Shown in pieces: positions 42,172 to 56,564 of a stretch of DNA of 64,000 nt (positions within the stretch are counted from its first letter, which is position 1; each line of letters begins with the position of its first letter). The position numbers and the translations under genes are program-made. The notes beneath the pieces are model-generated. The model was not told the origin of the DNA. It saw only the letters and a list, made by a program, of their open reading frames with translations, and did no database searches. The DNA comes from an uncultured bacterium (GTDB lineage Bacteria; Pseudomonadota; Alphaproteobacteria; Sphingomonadales; Sphingomonadaceae). Where the stretch lies: positions 496,001 to 560,000 of the forward strand of contig CALOGB020000056.1 of assembly GCA_942636505.2 (NCBI GenBank). The letters are read 5' to 3'.

Positions 42172-43028
42172 GGGCTCCCGCACCAGCTTACACGTCGAAC
42201 GACGGCGTGATCGACAGCGCCCGCGCGGCGCTCGGCGGCATGCTGCTCGACGCGGTCGATCATGTCGGCGAAGTCGCGCTGCACGTTCGTCGCGAAGACC
42301 TGTACGACGCGATGATCGCGTTGCGCGACACGCCGGGGCTTGTCTACCAACAGCTCATGGAGATCGCCGGCGTCGATTATCCGGATCGCGCAGAGCGGTT
42401 CGAGGTCGTCTATTGCATGCTGTCGCTGACGCGGAATCACCGTCTGCGCGTGCATGTCGCGACCGACGAGGAAAAGCCGGTGCCGTCGGTGACGGATATC
42501 TGGCCGGTCGCCGGTTGGCTCGAGCGCGAAGTGTACGACATGTACGGCGTGTTGTTCAGCGGCAATCCGGACCTGCGCCGCATCCTGACCGATTACGGCT
42601 TCCGCGGTCATCCGCAGCGCAAGGACTTCCCGCTGACCGGGTATGTCGAGCTGCGCTATTCGGAAGAGTCGAAGCGCGTCGTGTACGAGCCCGTGCAACT
42701 TGCGCAGGACTTCCGCACGTTCGATTTCATGAGCCCATGGGAGGGCGCGAATTACGTGCTCCCCGGCGACGAGAAGGGCGCATTGCCCGAGGCCAAGGGT
42801 GCGCCGACGCCGCTCAAGGCCGACACGATCGTTAAGGCGGACGCGGCGCAGTCGCCTACCCAGGCGCCTGCCGCGCCGAGCGAGCCTTATGGTAAGAAGG
42901 ACGTCAAGCATTCCGGTCAAAGTGGTGCTGGCGAGCCTGATCCGGGCAACCAGAAGCAGGACAAGCCCGTGGAGTCGGATGTGATCCCGAGCAAGGGTGT
43001 CAACGGAACCGGGGGACAGAACCAGTGA
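42168..43028 (+). CDS. nuoC: NADH-quinone oxidoreductase subunit C with long C-terminal tail
   Basis: 286 residues from TTG 42168, overlapping the nuoB stop (TTGA). The conserved 30-kDa domain runs to about residue 205 ([33 protein letters not shown]). Beyond that is a Pro/Ala/Lys/Gly-rich tail of about 80 residues without clear structure. The tail is unusual relative to the ~200-residue core. Separate from nuoD, unlike the fused NuoCD of enterics. Confidence 0.92.
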   Translation: MRAPAPAYTSNDGVIDSARAALGGMLLDAVDHVGEVALHVRREDLYDAMIALRDTPGLVYQQLMEIAGVDYPDRAERFEVVYCMLSLTRNHRLRVHVATDEEKPVPSVTDIWPVAGWLEREVYDMYGVLFSGNPDLRRILTDYGFRGHPQRKDFPLTGYVELRYSEESKRVVYEPVQLAQDFRTFDFMSPWEGANYVLPGDEKGALPEAKGAPTPLKADTIVKADAAQSPTQAPAAPSEPYGKKDVKHSGQSGAGEPDPGNQKQDKPVESDVIPSKGVNGTGGQNQ

Positions 43029-44260
43029 GCCTCTATGTCGAAGAGCTTCTGGGTGAAGCCGACGCAGCCGATCCCACGACCGGCGACGTCACGATCCAGA
43101 ACTACACGATCAACTTCGGTCCGCAGCATCCGGCCGCGCACGGTGTGCTCCGTCTGGTCATGGAGCTCGACGGCGAGATCGTCGAGCGTGTCGACCCGCA
43201 TGTCGGCCTGCTTCATCGAGGCACAGAGAAGCTGATCGAATACAAGACCTACACGCAGGCGCTGCCGTATTTCGATCGTCTCGATTACTGCTCGCCTTTG
43301 TGCATGGAGCATAGCTGGGTGCTGGCGGTCGAGAAGCTGCTCGATCTCGAAGTGCCCGAGCGTGCGCAGTATCTGCGGGTATTCTTCGCTGAGCTGACGC
43401 GCATCTCGAACCATATGCTCAATCTGGGCTCTCACGTCATGGACGTCGGCGCGATGACGCCGAACCTGTGGCTGTTCGAGATCCGCGAAGACTGCATGAA
43501 CTTCTTCGAGCGTGTCTCGGGGGCGCGCATGCACTCGAACTATTTCCGTCCCGGTGGCGTGCATCAGGATGCGCCGCTGAAGCTACTCGCCGACATCGGC
43601 GACTGGCTCGACACGCGCCTGCCGCGGCTGTTCGAGGATGCGATCTCGCTCGTCGCGGACAACCGCATCTTCAAGCAGCGCAATGTCGACATCGCCGTGG
43701 TCAGCCGCGACGACGCGATCAAATGGGGCTTTTCGGGTCCGATGATTCGCGGATCGGGTATCGCCTGGGATCTGCGCAAGTCGCAGCCTTATGACGTGTA
43801 CGCCAAGATGGACTTCGAGGTGCCGGTCGGCACGCGTGGCGATTGCTATGACCGGTTCATGGTGCGCGTCGAGGAAGTGCGTCAGTCTGCGCGGATCATG
43901 AAGCAGTGCCTGCGCGACATGCCGGAGGGGCCGATCGCGTCGCTCGACCGCAAGGTCGTGCCGCCCAAGCGTGGCGAGATGAAGCAGTCGATGGAAGCGC
44001 TGATCCATCACTTCAAGCTCTATACCGAGGGCTTCCACGTGCCCGCCGGCGACGTCTATGTCGCGACCGAGAGCCCCAAGGGCGAGTTCGGCGTGTATCT
44101 GGTCGCCGATGGCTCGAACAAGCCGTACCGCTGCAAGATCCGCCCGACCGCGTTCTCGCATCTGCAAGCCATGGACTTCATGGCGAAGGGCCACATGCTG
44201 GCGGATACGACCGCGATCCTCGGCGCGATGGATATCGTTTTTGGTGAATGTGACCGCTGA
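43025..44260 (+). CDS. nuoD: NADH-quinone oxidoreductase subunit D
   Basis: 411 residues, 49-kDa subunit forming the quinone-binding pocket with NuoB. Motifs [22 protein letters not shown] and a C-terminal [12 protein letters not shown] typical of the family. GTG 43025 overlaps the nuoC stop (GTGA). Length is normal. Confidence 0.94.
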   Translation: MSLYVEELLGEADAADPTTGDVTIQNYTINFGPQHPAAHGVLRLVMELDGEIVERVDPHVGLLHRGTEKLIEYKTYTQALPYFDRLDYCSPLCMEHSWVLAVEKLLDLEVPERAQYLRVFFAELTRISNHMLNLGSHVMDVGAMTPNLWLFEIREDCMNFFERVSGARMHSNYFRPGGVHQDAPLKLLADIGDWLDTRLPRLFEDAISLVADNRIFKQRNVDIAVVSRDDAIKWGFSGPMIRGSGIAWDLRKSQPYDVYAKMDFEVPVGTRGDCYDRFMVRVEEVRQSARIMKQCLRDMPEGPIASLDRKVVPPKRGEMKQSMEALIHHFKLYTEGFHVPAGDVYVATESPKGEFGVYLVADGSNKPYRCKIRPTAFSHLQAMDFMAKGHMLADTTAILGAMDIVFGECDR

Positions 44261-44928
44261 TGGCTGAAGCTCCGAAAATTCCCGACGAGGCCGAGACCCG
44301 CGCCCGCTGGGGTTCGTTCGCGTGGACGGACGAGAACCAGGTGAAGGCGAACGAGATCCTCGGGCGCTATCCCAAGGGTCGCGAGCAGTCGGCGTCGATC
44401 CCGTTGCTCGATCTGGCGCAGCGCCAGGTCGGCGCGGAAACGCAGACGCAGGGCTGGTTGCCGGTGCCGGTTATCGAGTTCGTCGCGCGTCAGATCAGCG
44501 TGCCGTACATGCGCGTGTACGAGGTCGTCACCTTCTACACGATGTTCAATCTGGCGCCGGTCGGTCGCTTCCACGTCCAGGTCTGTGGCACGACGCCGTG
44601 CATGCTGCGCGGGTCGGACGACGTTCTTGCCGCCTGCAAGAACCGCGGGCTGGTCAAGGGTGGCACGACGCCGGACGGGATGTTCACGCTGACCGAGGTC
44701 GAGTGCCTGGGCACGTGCGCGAATGCGCCGATGGTGCAGATCAACGACGATAACTTCGAAGACCTCGATTACGACAAGACGACCGAGATCCTCGAGGCGC
44801 TGGCCAATGGCGGGCACCCGACGCCGGGGCCGCAATTCGGTCGTCGCGCAAGCTGCCCCGAAGGCGGCCCGACCTCGCTGAAGGCGATGGTCGACGCGAA
44901 CCACGATTACCGGGGGGAGTGGGCCTGA
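44260..44928 (+). CDS. nuoE: NADH-quinone oxidoreductase subunit E
   Basis: 222 residues, 24-kDa subunit with the N1a [2Fe-2S] cluster: CGTTPC and [10 protein letters not shown] give the four Cys ligands. ATG 44260 overlaps the nuoD stop (TGATG). The C-terminal ~45 residues ([20 protein letters not shown]) extend past the core as in other alphaproteobacteria. Confidence 0.93.
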   Translation: MAEAPKIPDEAETRARWGSFAWTDENQVKANEILGRYPKGREQSASIPLLDLAQRQVGAETQTQGWLPVPVIEFVARQISVPYMRVYEVVTFYTMFNLAPVGRFHVQVCGTTPCMLRGSDDVLAACKNRGLVKGGTTPDGMFTLTEVECLGTCANAPMVQINDDNFEDLDYDKTTEILEALANGGHPTPGPQFGRRASCPEGGPTSLKAMVDANHDYRGEWA

Positions 44929-46235
44929 TGCTCGCCGACAAGGACCGCATCTTCACCAACGTCTACGGTTTCCAGCCGTGGAATATCGACGCAGCGATCA
45001 TGCGCGGCGATTGGGACAATACCAAGGACCTGATGGCTCTCGGCCAGGACGCGATCATCGACGTGATGAAGGCGTCTGGTCTGCGCGGTCGTGGCGGCGC
45101 GGGCTTCCCGACCGGAACGAAATGGTCGTTCATGCCGAAGGAGCCAAAGCCGGACCGGCCGAACTTCCTCGTCATCAACGCCGATGAATCCGAGCCGGGC
45201 AGCTGCAAGGATCGCGAGATCATCCGCCACGATCCGCACAAGCTGATCGAGGGCGCACTGATCGCCGGGTTCGCGATGCGTGCGCGCGCCGCGTACATCT
45301 ACATCCGTGGCGAATATATTCGCGAGGCCGAGACGCTGTTCGCAGCCGTCGCCGAGGCATATGACCGCGGCTTTATCGGCAAGAATGCGTGCGGGTCGGG
45401 CTACGACTTCGACGTGTTCGTGCACCGGGGCGCCGGCGCGTATATCTGCGGCGAAGAGACCGCGATGTTGGAGAGCCTTGAGGGCAAGAAGGGCCAGCCG
45501 CGGCTGAAGCCGCCTTTCCCGGCGGGTGCCGGTCTTTATGGCTGCCCGACGACGGTCAACAACGTCGAGTCGATCGCGGTTGCGCCGACGATCCTGCGGC
45601 GTGGCGCTGCGTGGTTCTCCAGCTTCGGCGCGGAGAACAACCGCGGTACGAAGCTGTTCCAGATCAGCGGCCATGTGAACAAGCCCTGCGTTGTCGAGGA
45701 GGAGATGAGCATCTCGTTCCGCGACCTGATCGAGACGCATTGCGGCGGCATCCGTGGCGGCTGGGACAATCTGCTCGCGGTGATCCCGGGTGGCTCGTCA
45801 GTGCCGCTCGTGCCCGCCGCGCAGATCATGGACTGCGCGATGGACTTCGACGGCCTGAAGGCAGTCGGTTCGGGCCTCGGCACCGCGGCGATCATCGTCA
45901 TGGACAAGTCGACCGACATCGTCCGCGCGATCAGCCGCATCTCGTATTTCTACAAGCATGAGAGCTGCGGCCAGTGCACGCCGTGCCGTGAGGGTACCGG
46001 CTGGATGTGGCGCGTGATGGAGCGGATGCGCACCGGCGACGCCGAACTGTCCGAGATCGACATGCTCCAGCAGGTCACCAAGCAGGTCGAGGGTCACTCG
46101 ATCTGCGCGCTGGGCGATGCGGCCGCATGGCCGATCCAGGGCCTGATCAAGCATTTCCGCCCCGAGATGGAGCGCCGTATCACCGAAAAGCGCGGTGATG
46201 GCGGCCTGGCACCGATGATGGAAGCTGCCGAATAA
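44928..46235 (+). CDS. nuoF: NADH-quinone oxidoreductase subunit F
   Basis: 435 residues from ATG 44928 (GGGGGGAG upstream; a GTG nine bases earlier is less likely). 51-kDa subunit: [13 protein letters not shown] binds [16 protein letters not shown] binds NADH, and [12 protein letters not shown] supplies the N3 [4Fe-4S] ligands. It is the site of NADH oxidation. Overlaps nuoE and nuoG by one base each. Confidence 0.94.
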   Translation: MLADKDRIFTNVYGFQPWNIDAAIMRGDWDNTKDLMALGQDAIIDVMKASGLRGRGGAGFPTGTKWSFMPKEPKPDRPNFLVINADESEPGSCKDREIIRHDPHKLIEGALIAGFAMRARAAYIYIRGEYIREAETLFAAVAEAYDRGFIGKNACGSGYDFDVFVHRGAGAYICGEETAMLESLEGKKGQPRLKPPFPAGAGLYGCPTTVNNVESIAVAPTILRRGAAWFSSFGAENNRGTKLFQISGHVNKPCVVEEEMSISFRDLIETHCGGIRGGWDNLLAVIPGGSSVPLVPAAQIMDCAMDFDGLKAVGSGLGTAAIIVMDKSTDIVRAISRISYFYKHESCGQCTPCREGTGWMWRVMERMRTGDAELSEIDMLQQVTKQVEGHSICALGDAAAWPIQGLIKHFRPEMERRITEKRGDGGLAPMMEAAE

Positions 46236-48229
46236 TGCCAACAGTCAAAGTCGATGGCGTAGAGATCGAGGTGCCGCAGGGTGCCACCGTGCTGCAGGCG
46301 TGCGAGCTTGCCGGCAAGGAGATCCCGCGTTTCTGTTATCATGAGCGGCTGAGCATCGCCGGCAATTGCCGGATGTGCCTGGTCGAGGTGAAGCCTGGTC
46401 CGCCCAAGCCGCAGGCGTCGTGCGCGCTGCCGGCGGCGGACAAGCAGGAGATCTTCACCAACTCGCCGATGGTGAAGAATGCTCGCGAGGGCATCATGGA
46501 ATTCCTTCTAATCAACCATCCGCTCGATTGCCCGATCTGCGATCAGGGCGGCGAGTGCGATCTGCAGGACCAGTCGGTCGCGTACGGCCGCGGCCATTCG
46601 CGCTACGACGAGAACAAGCGCGCGGTCACCGAGAAGTATATGGGCCCGATCGTCAAGACGGTCATGACCCGCTGCATCCAGTGCACGCGCTGCATCCGGT
46701 TCGCCGAGGAAGTGTCCGGCGTCGAGGAGATCGGTGCGATCTTCCGCGGCGAGGACATGCAGATCACCTCGTATCTCGAGAATGCGGTCAAGAGCGAGCT
46801 GAGCGGCAACGTCGTCGATCTGTGCCCGGTGGGTGCGCTGACGTCGAAGCCGTATGCGTTCGAGGCGCGTCCGTGGGAATTGCGGAAGACGCTGACGATC
46901 GACGTGATGGACGCGGTCGGCACCAACATCCGGCTCGACAGCCGTGGTCGCCAGGTGCTGCGCTGCGTGCCGCGGATCAACGAGGACGTGAACGAGGAGT
47001 GGGCGACCGACAAGACGCGCCACGCGATCGACGGCCTCGTACGCCGTCGTCTCGACAAGCCCTATGTCCGCGTGAACGGCAAGCTGGTTCCCGCGACGTG
47101 GGATGAGGCCTTCGCAGCGATCAAGGCTGTCAACGCCGGGTCGAGCGTTGCGGCCGTCGCTGGCGATCTGGTCGATTGCGAGACGATGTACGCCGCCAAG
47201 GCGCTGCTCGCGAAGATGGGTTCGAGCCTGCTCGAAGGCCGTCAGACCGGCATGGATTACGACGCGACGAGCATTGCCGCGGTCAATTTCAACACGACGA
47301 TCGCCGGCACCGAGCGTGCCGACGCGATCCTGCTGGTGGGCACCAACCTGCGCTGGGAAGCGCCGCTGGTGAACACGCGGGTGCGCAAGGCTATCAAGAA
47401 GGGCGCGAAGGTTTTTGCGATCGGGCCGGAGACGGACCTGACGTACAAGGTCGAGTGGCTCGGCGACGATCTGGCGCTGCTCGGCAATCTGCCCGAGGCG
47501 GTGACCGAGGCATTCGGCAAGGCCGAGCGTCCGATGGTGATCGTCGGTGGCGGCGCGATGAAGGGTGGCCATGCGGCTGCGCTGAAGCTCGTCGATACGC
47601 TCGGTCTCGTGAAGGACGGCTGGAACGGCTTCAACGTCGTCCATATGGCGGCGTCGCGGATGGGCGGGCTGATGCTCGGCTATGCGCAGAAGGGCGGTAT
47701 CGCCGACGTGATGGGGGCGAAGCTCGGCTTCTTCCTCGGCGCGGACGAGGTCGATTATTCGAAGTTCGCTGGCTTCAAGGTGTTCGTGGGCCATCACGGC
47801 GACAAGGGTGCGGCCGCTGCCGACGTCATCCTGCCGGGCGTTACCTACGCCGAGAAGTCGGGCACGTGGGTCAATCTCGAGGGGCGTGTCCAGCGCGGCG
47901 AGCGTGCGGTGTTCGCACCCGGCGATGCGCGTGACGACTGGTCGATCTTCCGCGCGCTGTCCGACACGCTTGGCCACACGCTTCCGTTTGATAGCTTCGA
48001 GGGCCTCCGCGAGGAAATGTACGCGGACGTGTCTGCGTTGCGTCATCAGGCGCTCGCGACGTTCGAGTGGAACCCGCCTTCGCTGCAGGGTGAAGGGCAG
48101 GGCGTCCTCGCTGGCTATCCGATCAAGGACTTCTACCTGACCAACGCGATCTGCCGCGCGTCGCCGACGATGCAGCGCTGCTCGGCCGAACTTCTCCACG
48201 GAGAAGATTACGCGGAGGCAGCCGAATGA
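46235..48229 (+). CDS. nuoG: NADH-quinone oxidoreductase subunit G
   Basis: 664 residues, 75-kDa subunit. N-terminal ferredoxin domain with [2Fe-2S] ligands ([16 protein letters not shown]), His/Cys ligands in [14 protein letters not shown], and [4Fe-4S] ligands in [11 protein letters not shown]. The C-terminal half is the molybdopterin-oxidoreductase-like domain, which has lost cofactor binding in this family. Overlaps nuoF (TAATG) and nuoH (ATGA). Confidence 0.94.
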   Translation: MPTVKVDGVEIEVPQGATVLQACELAGKEIPRFCYHERLSIAGNCRMCLVEVKPGPPKPQASCALPAADKQEIFTNSPMVKNAREGIMEFLLINHPLDCPICDQGGECDLQDQSVAYGRGHSRYDENKRAVTEKYMGPIVKTVMTRCIQCTRCIRFAEEVSGVEEIGAIFRGEDMQITSYLENAVKSELSGNVVDLCPVGALTSKPYAFEARPWELRKTLTIDVMDAVGTNIRLDSRGRQVLRCVPRINEDVNEEWATDKTRHAIDGLVRRRLDKPYVRVNGKLVPATWDEAFAAIKAVNAGSSVAAVAGDLVDCETMYAAKALLAKMGSSLLEGRQTGMDYDATSIAAVNFNTTIAGTERADAILLVGTNLRWEAPLVNTRVRKAIKKGAKVFAIGPETDLTYKVEWLGDDLALLGNLPEAVTEAFGKAERPMVIVGGGAMKGGHAAALKLVDTLGLVKDGWNGFNVVHMAASRMGGLMLGYAQKGGIADVMGAKLGFFLGADEVDYSKFAGFKVFVGHHGDKGAAAADVILPGVTYAEKSGTWVNLEGRVQRGERAVFAPGDARDDWSIFRALSDTLGHTLPFDSFEGLREEMYADVSALRHQALATFEWNPPSLQGEGQGVLAGYPIKDFYLTNAICRASPTMQRCSAELLHGEDYAEAAE

Positions 48230-49272
48230 TCTCCTGGTTCGAATCCTCGCTCGGTTACGACTGGGCGTTCTTTCTCGCGACGATCATCGACATCCTCGTG
48301 ATCGCACTGCCGCTGATGCTGGCGGTGGCGATGATCATCTATGCCGACCGCAAGATCTGGGCGGCGATGGCGCTGCGCCGCGGTCCCAACGTCGTCGGTC
48401 CGTTTGGCTTGCTGCAGAGCTTTGCCGACGGCCTGAAGGTGTTCCTGCAGGAGACGATCGTCCCCGCGGCGGCGAATCGGACGCTGTTCCTGCTGGCGCC
48501 GATCATCACCTTCACGGTCGCGCTGATCGTCTGGGCGGTGGTGCCGTTCGGGGTCGGCGTCGTGCTCGCGGACATCAACGTCGGGCTGCTCTACGTGCTC
48601 GCGGCCTCGTCGCTCGGCGTGTACGGGATCATCTTGTCGGGCTGGGCATCGAACTCGAAATATCCATTCTACTCGGCGCTTCGTGCGGCCGCGCAGATGG
48701 TGTCTTATGAGGTCGCGATCGGCTTCATCCTGATTTCGGTCGTGTTGTGGACCGGCAGCTTCAACCTGTCGGCGATCGTGATGGCGCAGAAGTCGCACGT
48801 CTGGTTCTTCAACGGGTACATCCTGAACCCGCTGATGTTCCCGATGGCGGTGATGTTCTTCATCTCGTCGCTGGCGGAGACGCAGCGCGCGCCGTTCGAT
48901 CTGACCGAGGCGGAGAGCGAGCTCGTCGCCGGGTATCAGACCGAATATTCGTCGATGTCGTTCGCGCTGTTCTGGCTCGGCGAGTATGCCAACGTGCTGC
49001 TGATGTGCGCGCTCAACGCGACGCTGTTCTGGGGCGGCTGGCTGCCACCGGTTGACTGGGCGCCGCTGTATTACGTGCCGGGGATCATCTGGCTGTTCGC
49101 CAAGATCCTGTTCTTCTTCTTCCTGTTCAGCTGGGTGAAGGCGACCGTGCCGCGCTATCGCTACGATCAGCTGATGCGGCTTGGCTGGAAGGTCTTCCTC
49201 CCCGTCTCGCTGTTCTGGGTTTTCCTCGTGTCGGGCTATCTCATGCTGACGCGCGTTGGAGTGGGTTCATGA
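48226..49272 (+). CDS. nuoH: NADH-quinone oxidoreductase subunit H
   Basis: 348 residues, about eight transmembrane helices; links the peripheral arm to the membrane arm and lines the quinone channel. Family motifs [21 protein letters not shown] and [22 protein letters not shown] are seen. ATG 48226 overlaps the nuoG stop and its own stop overlaps nuoI (ATGA). Confidence 0.94.
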   Translation: MISWFESSLGYDWAFFLATIIDILVIALPLMLAVAMIIYADRKIWAAMALRRGPNVVGPFGLLQSFADGLKVFLQETIVPAAANRTLFLLAPIITFTVALIVWAVVPFGVGVVLADINVGLLYVLAASSLGVYGIILSGWASNSKYPFYSALRAAAQMVSYEVAIGFILISVVLWTGSFNLSAIVMAQKSHVWFFNGYILNPLMFPMAVMFFISSLAETQRAPFDLTEAESELVAGYQTEYSSMSFALFWLGEYANVLLMCALNATLFWGGWLPPVDWAPLYYVPGIIWLFAKILFFFFLFSWVKATVPRYRYDQLMRLGWKVFLPVSLFWVFLVSGYLMLTRVGVGS

Positions 49273-49754
49273 GCGTCGCTCAGATCATCAAGTCGTTTAC
49301 CCTGTGGGAATTCGTGAAGGCGCACGCGTTGACGCTTCGCTATTTCTTCAAGGAAAAGGCGACGATCAACTATCCGTACGAGCGGAATCCGGTGTCGCCG
49401 CGGTTCCGGGGCGAGCATGCGCTGCGTCGTTATCCGAACGGCGAAGAGCGCTGCATCGCGTGCAAGCTGTGCGAGGCCGTGTGCCCCGCGCAGGCGATCA
49501 CGATCGAAGCCGAGCCGCGCGACGACGGCTCGCGCCGCACCACGCGCTACGACATCGACATGACCAAGTGCATCTATTGCGGCCTGTGTGCCGAGGCGTG
49601 CCCGGTCGATGCGATCGTCGAGGGGCCGAACTATGAGTTCGCCACCGAGACGCGCGAAGAGCTGATCTACGACAAGTCGAAGCTACTCGATAATGGCGAC
49701 CGTTGGGAAAGCGCGATCGCGGCGAACCTTGCCGCCGATGCGCCGTACCGTTAA
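49269..49754 (+). CDS. nuoI: NADH-quinone oxidoreductase subunit I
   Basis: 161 residues, 8Fe ferredoxin-like subunit with N6a and N6b clusters: [12 protein letters not shown] and [12 protein letters not shown] each give the Cys-x2-Cys-x2-Cys-x3-Cys set. Relays electrons from NuoG to NuoB. ATG 49269 overlaps nuoH. A 43-base gap, the longest within the operon, precedes nuoJ. Confidence 0.94.
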   Translation: MSVAQIIKSFTLWEFVKAHALTLRYFFKEKATINYPYERNPVSPRFRGEHALRRYPNGEERCIACKLCEAVCPAQAITIEAEPRDDGSRRTTRYDIDMTKCIYCGLCAEACPVDAIVEGPNYEFATETREELIYDKSKLLDNGDRWESAIAANLAADAPYR

Positions 49755-49797
49755 TGGCGCGCTCATTCTTCTCGTGGGCGTCTAAGGGGCCGCAATC

Positions 49798-50409
49798 GTG
49801 ATTCAGGCCTTAGCCTTCTACCTCTTCGCCTTCGTCGTCGTCCTGTCGGGCGCGCTGACGATCGCGTCGCGCAACCCGGTCCATTCGGTCATGTGGCTGA
49901 TCCTCGCGTTCTTCAACGCGGCCGGCCTCATGATCCTGGTCGGTGCCGAGTTCATCGCGATGCTGCTCGTCATCGTCTATGTCGGCGCGGTCGCGGTGCT
50001 GTTCCTGTTCGTGGTCATGATGCTCGACATCGACTTCACCGAGCTTCGCGCAGGCGTCGCCCGGTATTTCGGGATCGGTCTCGCACTCGCCGTCGCACTC
50101 GCCGCCGAGGTGATGATCGCGATCGGCGCATGGAGCACGGGTCCGATCCAGCTCGCGCGTCGTGCCGCACCGATCGACGACACCGTGCCGAACATCCAGG
50201 CGATCGGTAACCTGCTCTACACGCGCTATCTGTTCGTGTTCGAGGGGGCCGGCTTGGTGCTGCTGGTTGCGATGATCGGGGCGATCGTGCTGACCCACCG
50301 CCAGCGTGGCGGCGTCAAGGCGCAGAACATCAGCCGCCAGAACGCGCGTCGTCCGCAGGACGCCACGCGCAACACGAGCCCGGTCGTCGGGCAGGGAGTC
50401 GAACTGTGA
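49798..50409 (+). CDS. nuoJ: NADH-quinone oxidoreductase subunit J
   Basis: 203 residues, five transmembrane helices, part of the proton-pumping membrane arm. Family motifs [19 protein letters not shown] and [20 protein letters not shown]. Starts at GTG 49798 with AAGGGG eight bases upstream. A charged C-terminal tail of ~30 residues ([17 protein letters not shown]) follows the last helix. Overlaps nuoK (GTGA). Confidence 0.92.
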   Translation: MIQALAFYLFAFVVVLSGALTIASRNPVHSVMWLILAFFNAAGLMILVGAEFIAMLLVIVYVGAVAVLFLFVVMMLDIDFTELRAGVARYFGIGLALAVALAAEVMIAIGAWSTGPIQLARRAAPIDDTVPNIQAIGNLLYTRYLFVFEGAGLVLLVAMIGAIVLTHRQRGGVKAQNISRQNARRPQDATRNTSPVVGQGVEL

Positions 50410-50714
50410 CGATCGGTCTCGTCCATTATCTGGTCGTCGCGGCGATCCTGTTCACGATGGGGGTGCTCGGCATCTTCCTCAACCGCAAGAACCTCATCGT
50501 CATCCTGATGGCGATCGAGCTGATCCTGCTCGCGGTGAACATCAATCTCGTCGCGTTCTCGGCGTTCCTCCACGATCTCGTCGGACAGGTGTTCGCGATG
50601 TTCGTGTTGACGGTCGCCGCGGGTGAAGCCGCGATCGGCCTCGCCATTCTTGTGATCTATTTCCGCGGTCGCGGCACCATCGCGGTCGACGACGTCAACC
50701 GGATGAAGGGGTAA
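50406..50714 (+). CDS. nuoK: NADH-quinone oxidoreductase subunit K
   Basis: 102 residues, three transmembrane helices; the conserved membrane glutamates of the family are in the [14 protein letters not shown] and [13 protein letters not shown] segments. GTG 50406 overlaps the nuoJ stop. Antiporter-like membrane-arm subunit (MrpC homologue). Confidence 0.93.
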   Translation: MTIGLVHYLVVAAILFTMGVLGIFLNRKNLIVILMAIELILLAVNINLVAFSAFLHDLVGQVFAMFVLTVAAGEAAIGLAILVIYFRGRGTIAVDDVNRMKG

Positions 50715-50719
50715 TACGG

Positions 50720-52818
<2,099 letters not shown>

Positions 52819-52819
<1 letters not shown>

Positions 52820-54375
52820 TGACCGGCTTTCCTATCCTCTCCGTCCTGATCGCGGTCCCGATGATCGCGGCCGTCGTGTGCCTGTTCGTCTCGGCGAACA
52901 CGGCGCGGATGCTGGCGCTGGCGGCGACGCTGATCGACTTCGTCCTCGGCATCATGCTGTGGATGAACTACGACATCGGCGGCGCGCAGTGGCAGTTCGT
53001 CGAGCATGCCCCCGGCATCTTCGGCCCGTTCGGCTGGTCACTCGGCATCGACGGCTTCGCGCTGATGCTGATCATGCTCAGCGTGTTCCTGATGCCGATC
53101 TGCATCGGCGCCAGCTGGCGCTCGATCACGACGCGCGTGCCGGAATATATGGCAGCGTTCCTGTTTACCGAAGTGCTGATGATCGGCACGTTCGCGGCGC
53201 AGGACCTGTTCCTGTTCTACGTGTTCTTCGAAGCCGGCCTGATCCCGATGTACCTGATCATCGGCATCTGGGGCGGCGCGAACCGGATTTACGCGTCGTA
53301 CAAGTTCTTCCTGTACACGCTGCTCGGCTCGGTCCTGATGTTCATCGCGATGCTGTACATGGCGAAGACGGCAGGCACGACCAGCATCCCGGCGCTGATG
53401 AATTACGACTTCCCGGCGCATGTGCAGACGTGGCTGTGGCTGGCGTTCTTCGCATCGTTCGCGGTCAAGATGCCGATGTGGCCGGTCCATACCTGGTTGC
53501 CCGATGCGCACGTCCAGGCGCCGACCGCAGGCTCGGTGATCCTGGCGGGCGTGCTGCTGAAGCTCGGCGGATACGGCTTCCTGCGCTTCCTGCTGCCGAT
53601 GTTCCCCGAAGCCTCGGGCCAGCTGACCTGGCTGATCTTCGGCCTGTCGGCGGTCGCGGTGATCTACACGTCGCTCGTCGCGCTCGTGCAGTCGGACATG
53701 AAGAAGCTGATCGCCTATTCGTCGGTCGCGCACATGGCGATCGTCACGATCGGCCTGTTCGCGTTCAACCGGCAGGGCATCGAAGGCGCGATGATCATGA
53801 TGCTGAGCCACGGCTTGGTATCGGGTGCGTTGTTCCTGTGCGTCGGCGTGATCTACGACCAGCTCCATACCCGCGAAATCTCGCGCTATGGCGGTCTCGC
53901 GATCAACATGCCGAAATACGCGATCTTCTTCCTGTTCTTCACGATGGCCTCGATCGGCCTGCCGGGCACCAGCGGCTTCGTCGCCGAGTTCCTGTCGCTG
54001 ATGGGCACGTATCAGGTCTCGACCTGGACCGCGCTGCTCTGCACGACGAGTATCATCCTGGGTGCCGCGTACATGCTGTTCCTGTACCGTCGCGTCGTGT
54101 TCGGCGAGATCAAGTCGGACGACGTCCGCGCGATGGTCGACCTGTCGGGTCGCGAGATGTGGCTGCTCGCACCGATCGCAGCCGTCGTGCTGTGGATGGG
54201 CGTGTATCCCGAGAGCTTCCTGGCACCGATGCGCAAGGACGTGGGCGTGCTTCTCGCCCGTGTCGATCGCGCCAAGCCGGTGAGCGATTCCAACCCAACC
54301 GCGGGGAAGCCCGCCACCGTCCACGCGGGGGACCCCGCCACTGTCGATAGTGCCGCGCACGGGGAAGCACACTGA
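52819..54375 (+). CDS. nuoM: NADH-quinone oxidoreductase subunit M
   Basis: 518 residues, ~14 transmembrane helices, antiporter-like proton channel subunit. Motifs VFFEAGLIPMYLIIGIWGG, KMPMWPVHTWLPDAHVQAPT and KKLIAYSSVAHM. The last ~30 residues (PVSDSNPTAGKPATVHAGD...) are a hydrophilic extension. ATG 52819 overlaps the nuoL TAA (TAATG); the stop overlaps nuoN. Confidence 0.94.
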
Positions 54376-55820
54376 TGGATTACGCCGCTAACATCGCAAT
54401 GACGCTGCCCGAATTGGTGCTGGCGTTGGGTGCGATCGCCCTGATGCTCGTCTCGGCCTGGGGCGGGGACAAATCCACGCGTGCCGTCTCGATCGCCGCA
54501 GTGTTCGTACTGGTCGGGGCAGGGATCGCACTGGTCGGTCCCGCATCGTCGGGCGGCTATGCGTTCGACGGCCTGTACCGCGCGGACGCGTTCGGTGCGT
54601 TCGCCAAGGTGCTGATCTACATCGCCTCGGCGGTTGCGATCGTGATGGCACCGAGCTTCTTCGCGCGCACGCACGGCGACGATCTGCGTCCGGAATATCC
54701 GGTGCTGATCTTGCTGTCGGCGTGCGGCATGGGGATCATGGTCTCAGCCACCGACATGCTGACGCTGTACGTCGGTCTCGAGCTCCAGAGCCTCGCAGCC
54801 TACGTCCTCGCCAGCTTCATGCGGCGCGACGGGCGTTCGGCCGAAGCTGGCCTGAAGTATTTCGTGCTCGGCGCGCTGGCCAGCGGCATCCTGCTGTACG
54901 GCATCTCGCTGGTCTACGGGTTCAGCGGTACGACGTTGTTCTCGGGCATTTCGGAAGCATACGCCGGCACCAAGTCGCTCGGCCTGCTGTTCGGTCTGGT
55001 GTTCGTGTTCGCAGGGCTCGCGTTCAAGATCAGCGCCGTGCCGTTCCACATGTGGACGCCCGACGTGTACGAGGGCGCACCGACCCCGGTCACCGCGTTC
55101 TTCGCGTCCGCCCCCAAGGTCGCGGCGCTTGCGCTCAGCGTTCGCGTGGCGGTCGATGCGATGGGCCCGGCGACCGACCAGTGGCGCCAGATCGTGATCT
55201 TCGCTGCACTCGCGTCGATCATCCTCGGTGCGGTCGCGGCGATCGGCCAGACCAACATCAAGCGCCTGCTCGCCTATTCGTCGATCAACAATGTCGGCTT
55301 CGCCCTGATTGGTCTCGCGGCGGGGACGCCCGAAGGCGTGTCGGGCGTGCTGATGTACCTGACGATCTACGTCGCGATGACGCTCGGCTCGTTCCTGGTC
55401 GTGCTGCAGATGCGTGGTGACGACGGCCAGCCGGTCGAGACGATCGACAGCCTCGCCGGCATGTCGCGGACGCGGCCTGCACTCGCCGCAGCGCTCGCGA
55501 TCTTCATGTTCAGCCTCGCCGGCATCCCGCCGCTGTTTGGCTTCTACGCGAAGTTCGCGGTGTTCAGCGCAGCGGTCGACGCCGGGCTGTTCCCGCTGGC
55601 GGTAGTCGGCATCGCCGCCTCGGTGATCGGCGCGTATTACTATCTGCGCGTCGTCAAGACGATGTACTTCGACGATCCGGCACCCGCGTTTGCGCCGATG
55701 GAGAGCAAGGTCGAGGGTGGCCTGATCGCCATCGCCGCCGTGTTCGTGTCGCCAGCCGGCTACCTCCTCATCCCCGTGCTCGGCGCGTGGACGATGGCGG
55801 CCGCACGGGCGTTGTTCTGA
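54375..55820 (+). CDS. nuoN: NADH-quinone oxidoreductase subunit N
   Basis: 481 residues, ~14 transmembrane helices, third antiporter-like subunit. Motifs VGLELQSLAAYVLASFMR, GALASGILLYGISLVYGFSG, FKISAVPFHMWTPDVYEGAP and KRLLAYSSINNVGFALIG. Last gene of the complete nuoA-N set; it overlaps the birA reading frame. Confidence 0.94.
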   Translation: MDYAANIAMTLPELVLALGAIALMLVSAWGGDKSTRAVSIAAVFVLVGAGIALVGPASSGGYAFDGLYRADAFGAFAKVLIYIASAVAIVMAPSFFARTHGDDLRPEYPVLILLSACGMGIMVSATDMLTLYVGLELQSLAAYVLASFMRRDGRSAEAGLKYFVLGALASGILLYGISLVYGFSGTTLFSGISEAYAGTKSLGLLFGLVFVFAGLAFKISAVPFHMWTPDVYEGAPTPVTAFFASAPKVAALALSVRVAVDAMGPATDQWRQIVIFAALASIILGAVAAIGQTNIKRLLAYSSINNVGFALIGLAAGTPEGVSGVLMYLTIYVAMTLGSFLVVLQMRGDDGQPVETIDSLAGMSRTRPALAAALAIFMFSLAGIPPLFGFYAKFAVFSAAVDAGLFPLAVVGIAASVIGAYYYLRVVKTMYFDDPAPAFAPMESKVEGGLIAIAAVFVSPAGYLLIPVLGAWTMAAARALF

Positions 55821-56554
55821 GCATCATCCGCACCGTCGCGGAGACAGGATCGACCAACGCCGACCTGCTGGAGCTTGCACGCGGCGGTGCCGAAGACGGT
55901 CTTTGGTTGCGCGCAAGCCGCCAGACGGCGGGGCGGGGGCGGCTCGGGCGCGAATGGTCGTCGCCTGAGGGTAACCTCTACGCGAGCACGCTCGTCCGGT
56001 TGCGACCTAACGATCCGCCGGCCGCCAGCCTTGCGCTGGTCGCTGCGGTTGCCTTGCAGGAAACCGTGTCGACGTTCCTCGTCGCCGGGATCTGCCAGGG
56101 CACGACCGATGCGAGCGAGACGCTGGTCCTGAAATGGCCCAACGACCTGTTGCTTGCGGATGCCAAGCTGTCGGGCATCCTGCTCGAACGCGCGGACAAT
56201 GCGGTGATCGTCGGCTACGGCGTCAACATCGCGCATCATCCCGATCTGCCCGACCGAGCGACGACCGACCTTGCCGCGCACGGTGTGGCGGTCGAACCGG
56301 CGATGTTCCTAGACATCCTCGCCGACAGTTTCGCCCGTTGGCTCGCCCGTTGGCGGACCGAGGGCATCGCGCCCGTCCGTGAGCGCTGGGTCGATTGTGC
56401 GCACCCTGCCGGGACCGTGCTGACCGCCCGGCTTCCCGATGGCAGCGGCGTCGACGGCCTGTTCGTCGGGCTCGACACCGACGGCGCGCTGATCCTCCGC
56501 TTGGCGTCTGGCGAGCGGCGTGTCATTCACGCTGCCGACGTCTTCCTGCTTTGA
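55787..56554 (+). CDS. birA: Biotin--[acetyl-CoA-carboxylase] ligase
   Basis: About 255 residues from GTG 55787, which overlaps the end of nuoN by 34 bases. It has no convincing ribosome site, so translation may depend on coupling and the exact start is uncertain. The catalytic domain is complete: [23 protein letters not shown] (biotinyl-AMP loop), [17 protein letters not shown]. There is no N-terminal helix-turn-helix, so it is a monofunctional ligase and not a repressor. The order nuoN-birA-coaX-rnj is conserved in alphaproteobacteria. Confidence 0.88.
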   Translation: MDDGGRTGVVLSIIRTVAETGSTNADLLELARGGAEDGLWLRASRQTAGRGRLGREWSSPEGNLYASTLVRLRPNDPPAASLALVAAVALQETVSTFLVAGICQGTTDASETLVLKWPNDLLLADAKLSGILLERADNAVIVGYGVNIAHHPDLPDRATTDLAAHGVAVEPAMFLDILADSFARWLARWRTEGIAPVRERWVDCAHPAGTVLTARLPDGSGVDGLFVGLDTDGALILRLASGERRVIHAADVFLL

Positions 56555-56564
56555 GGCCCCGCTG

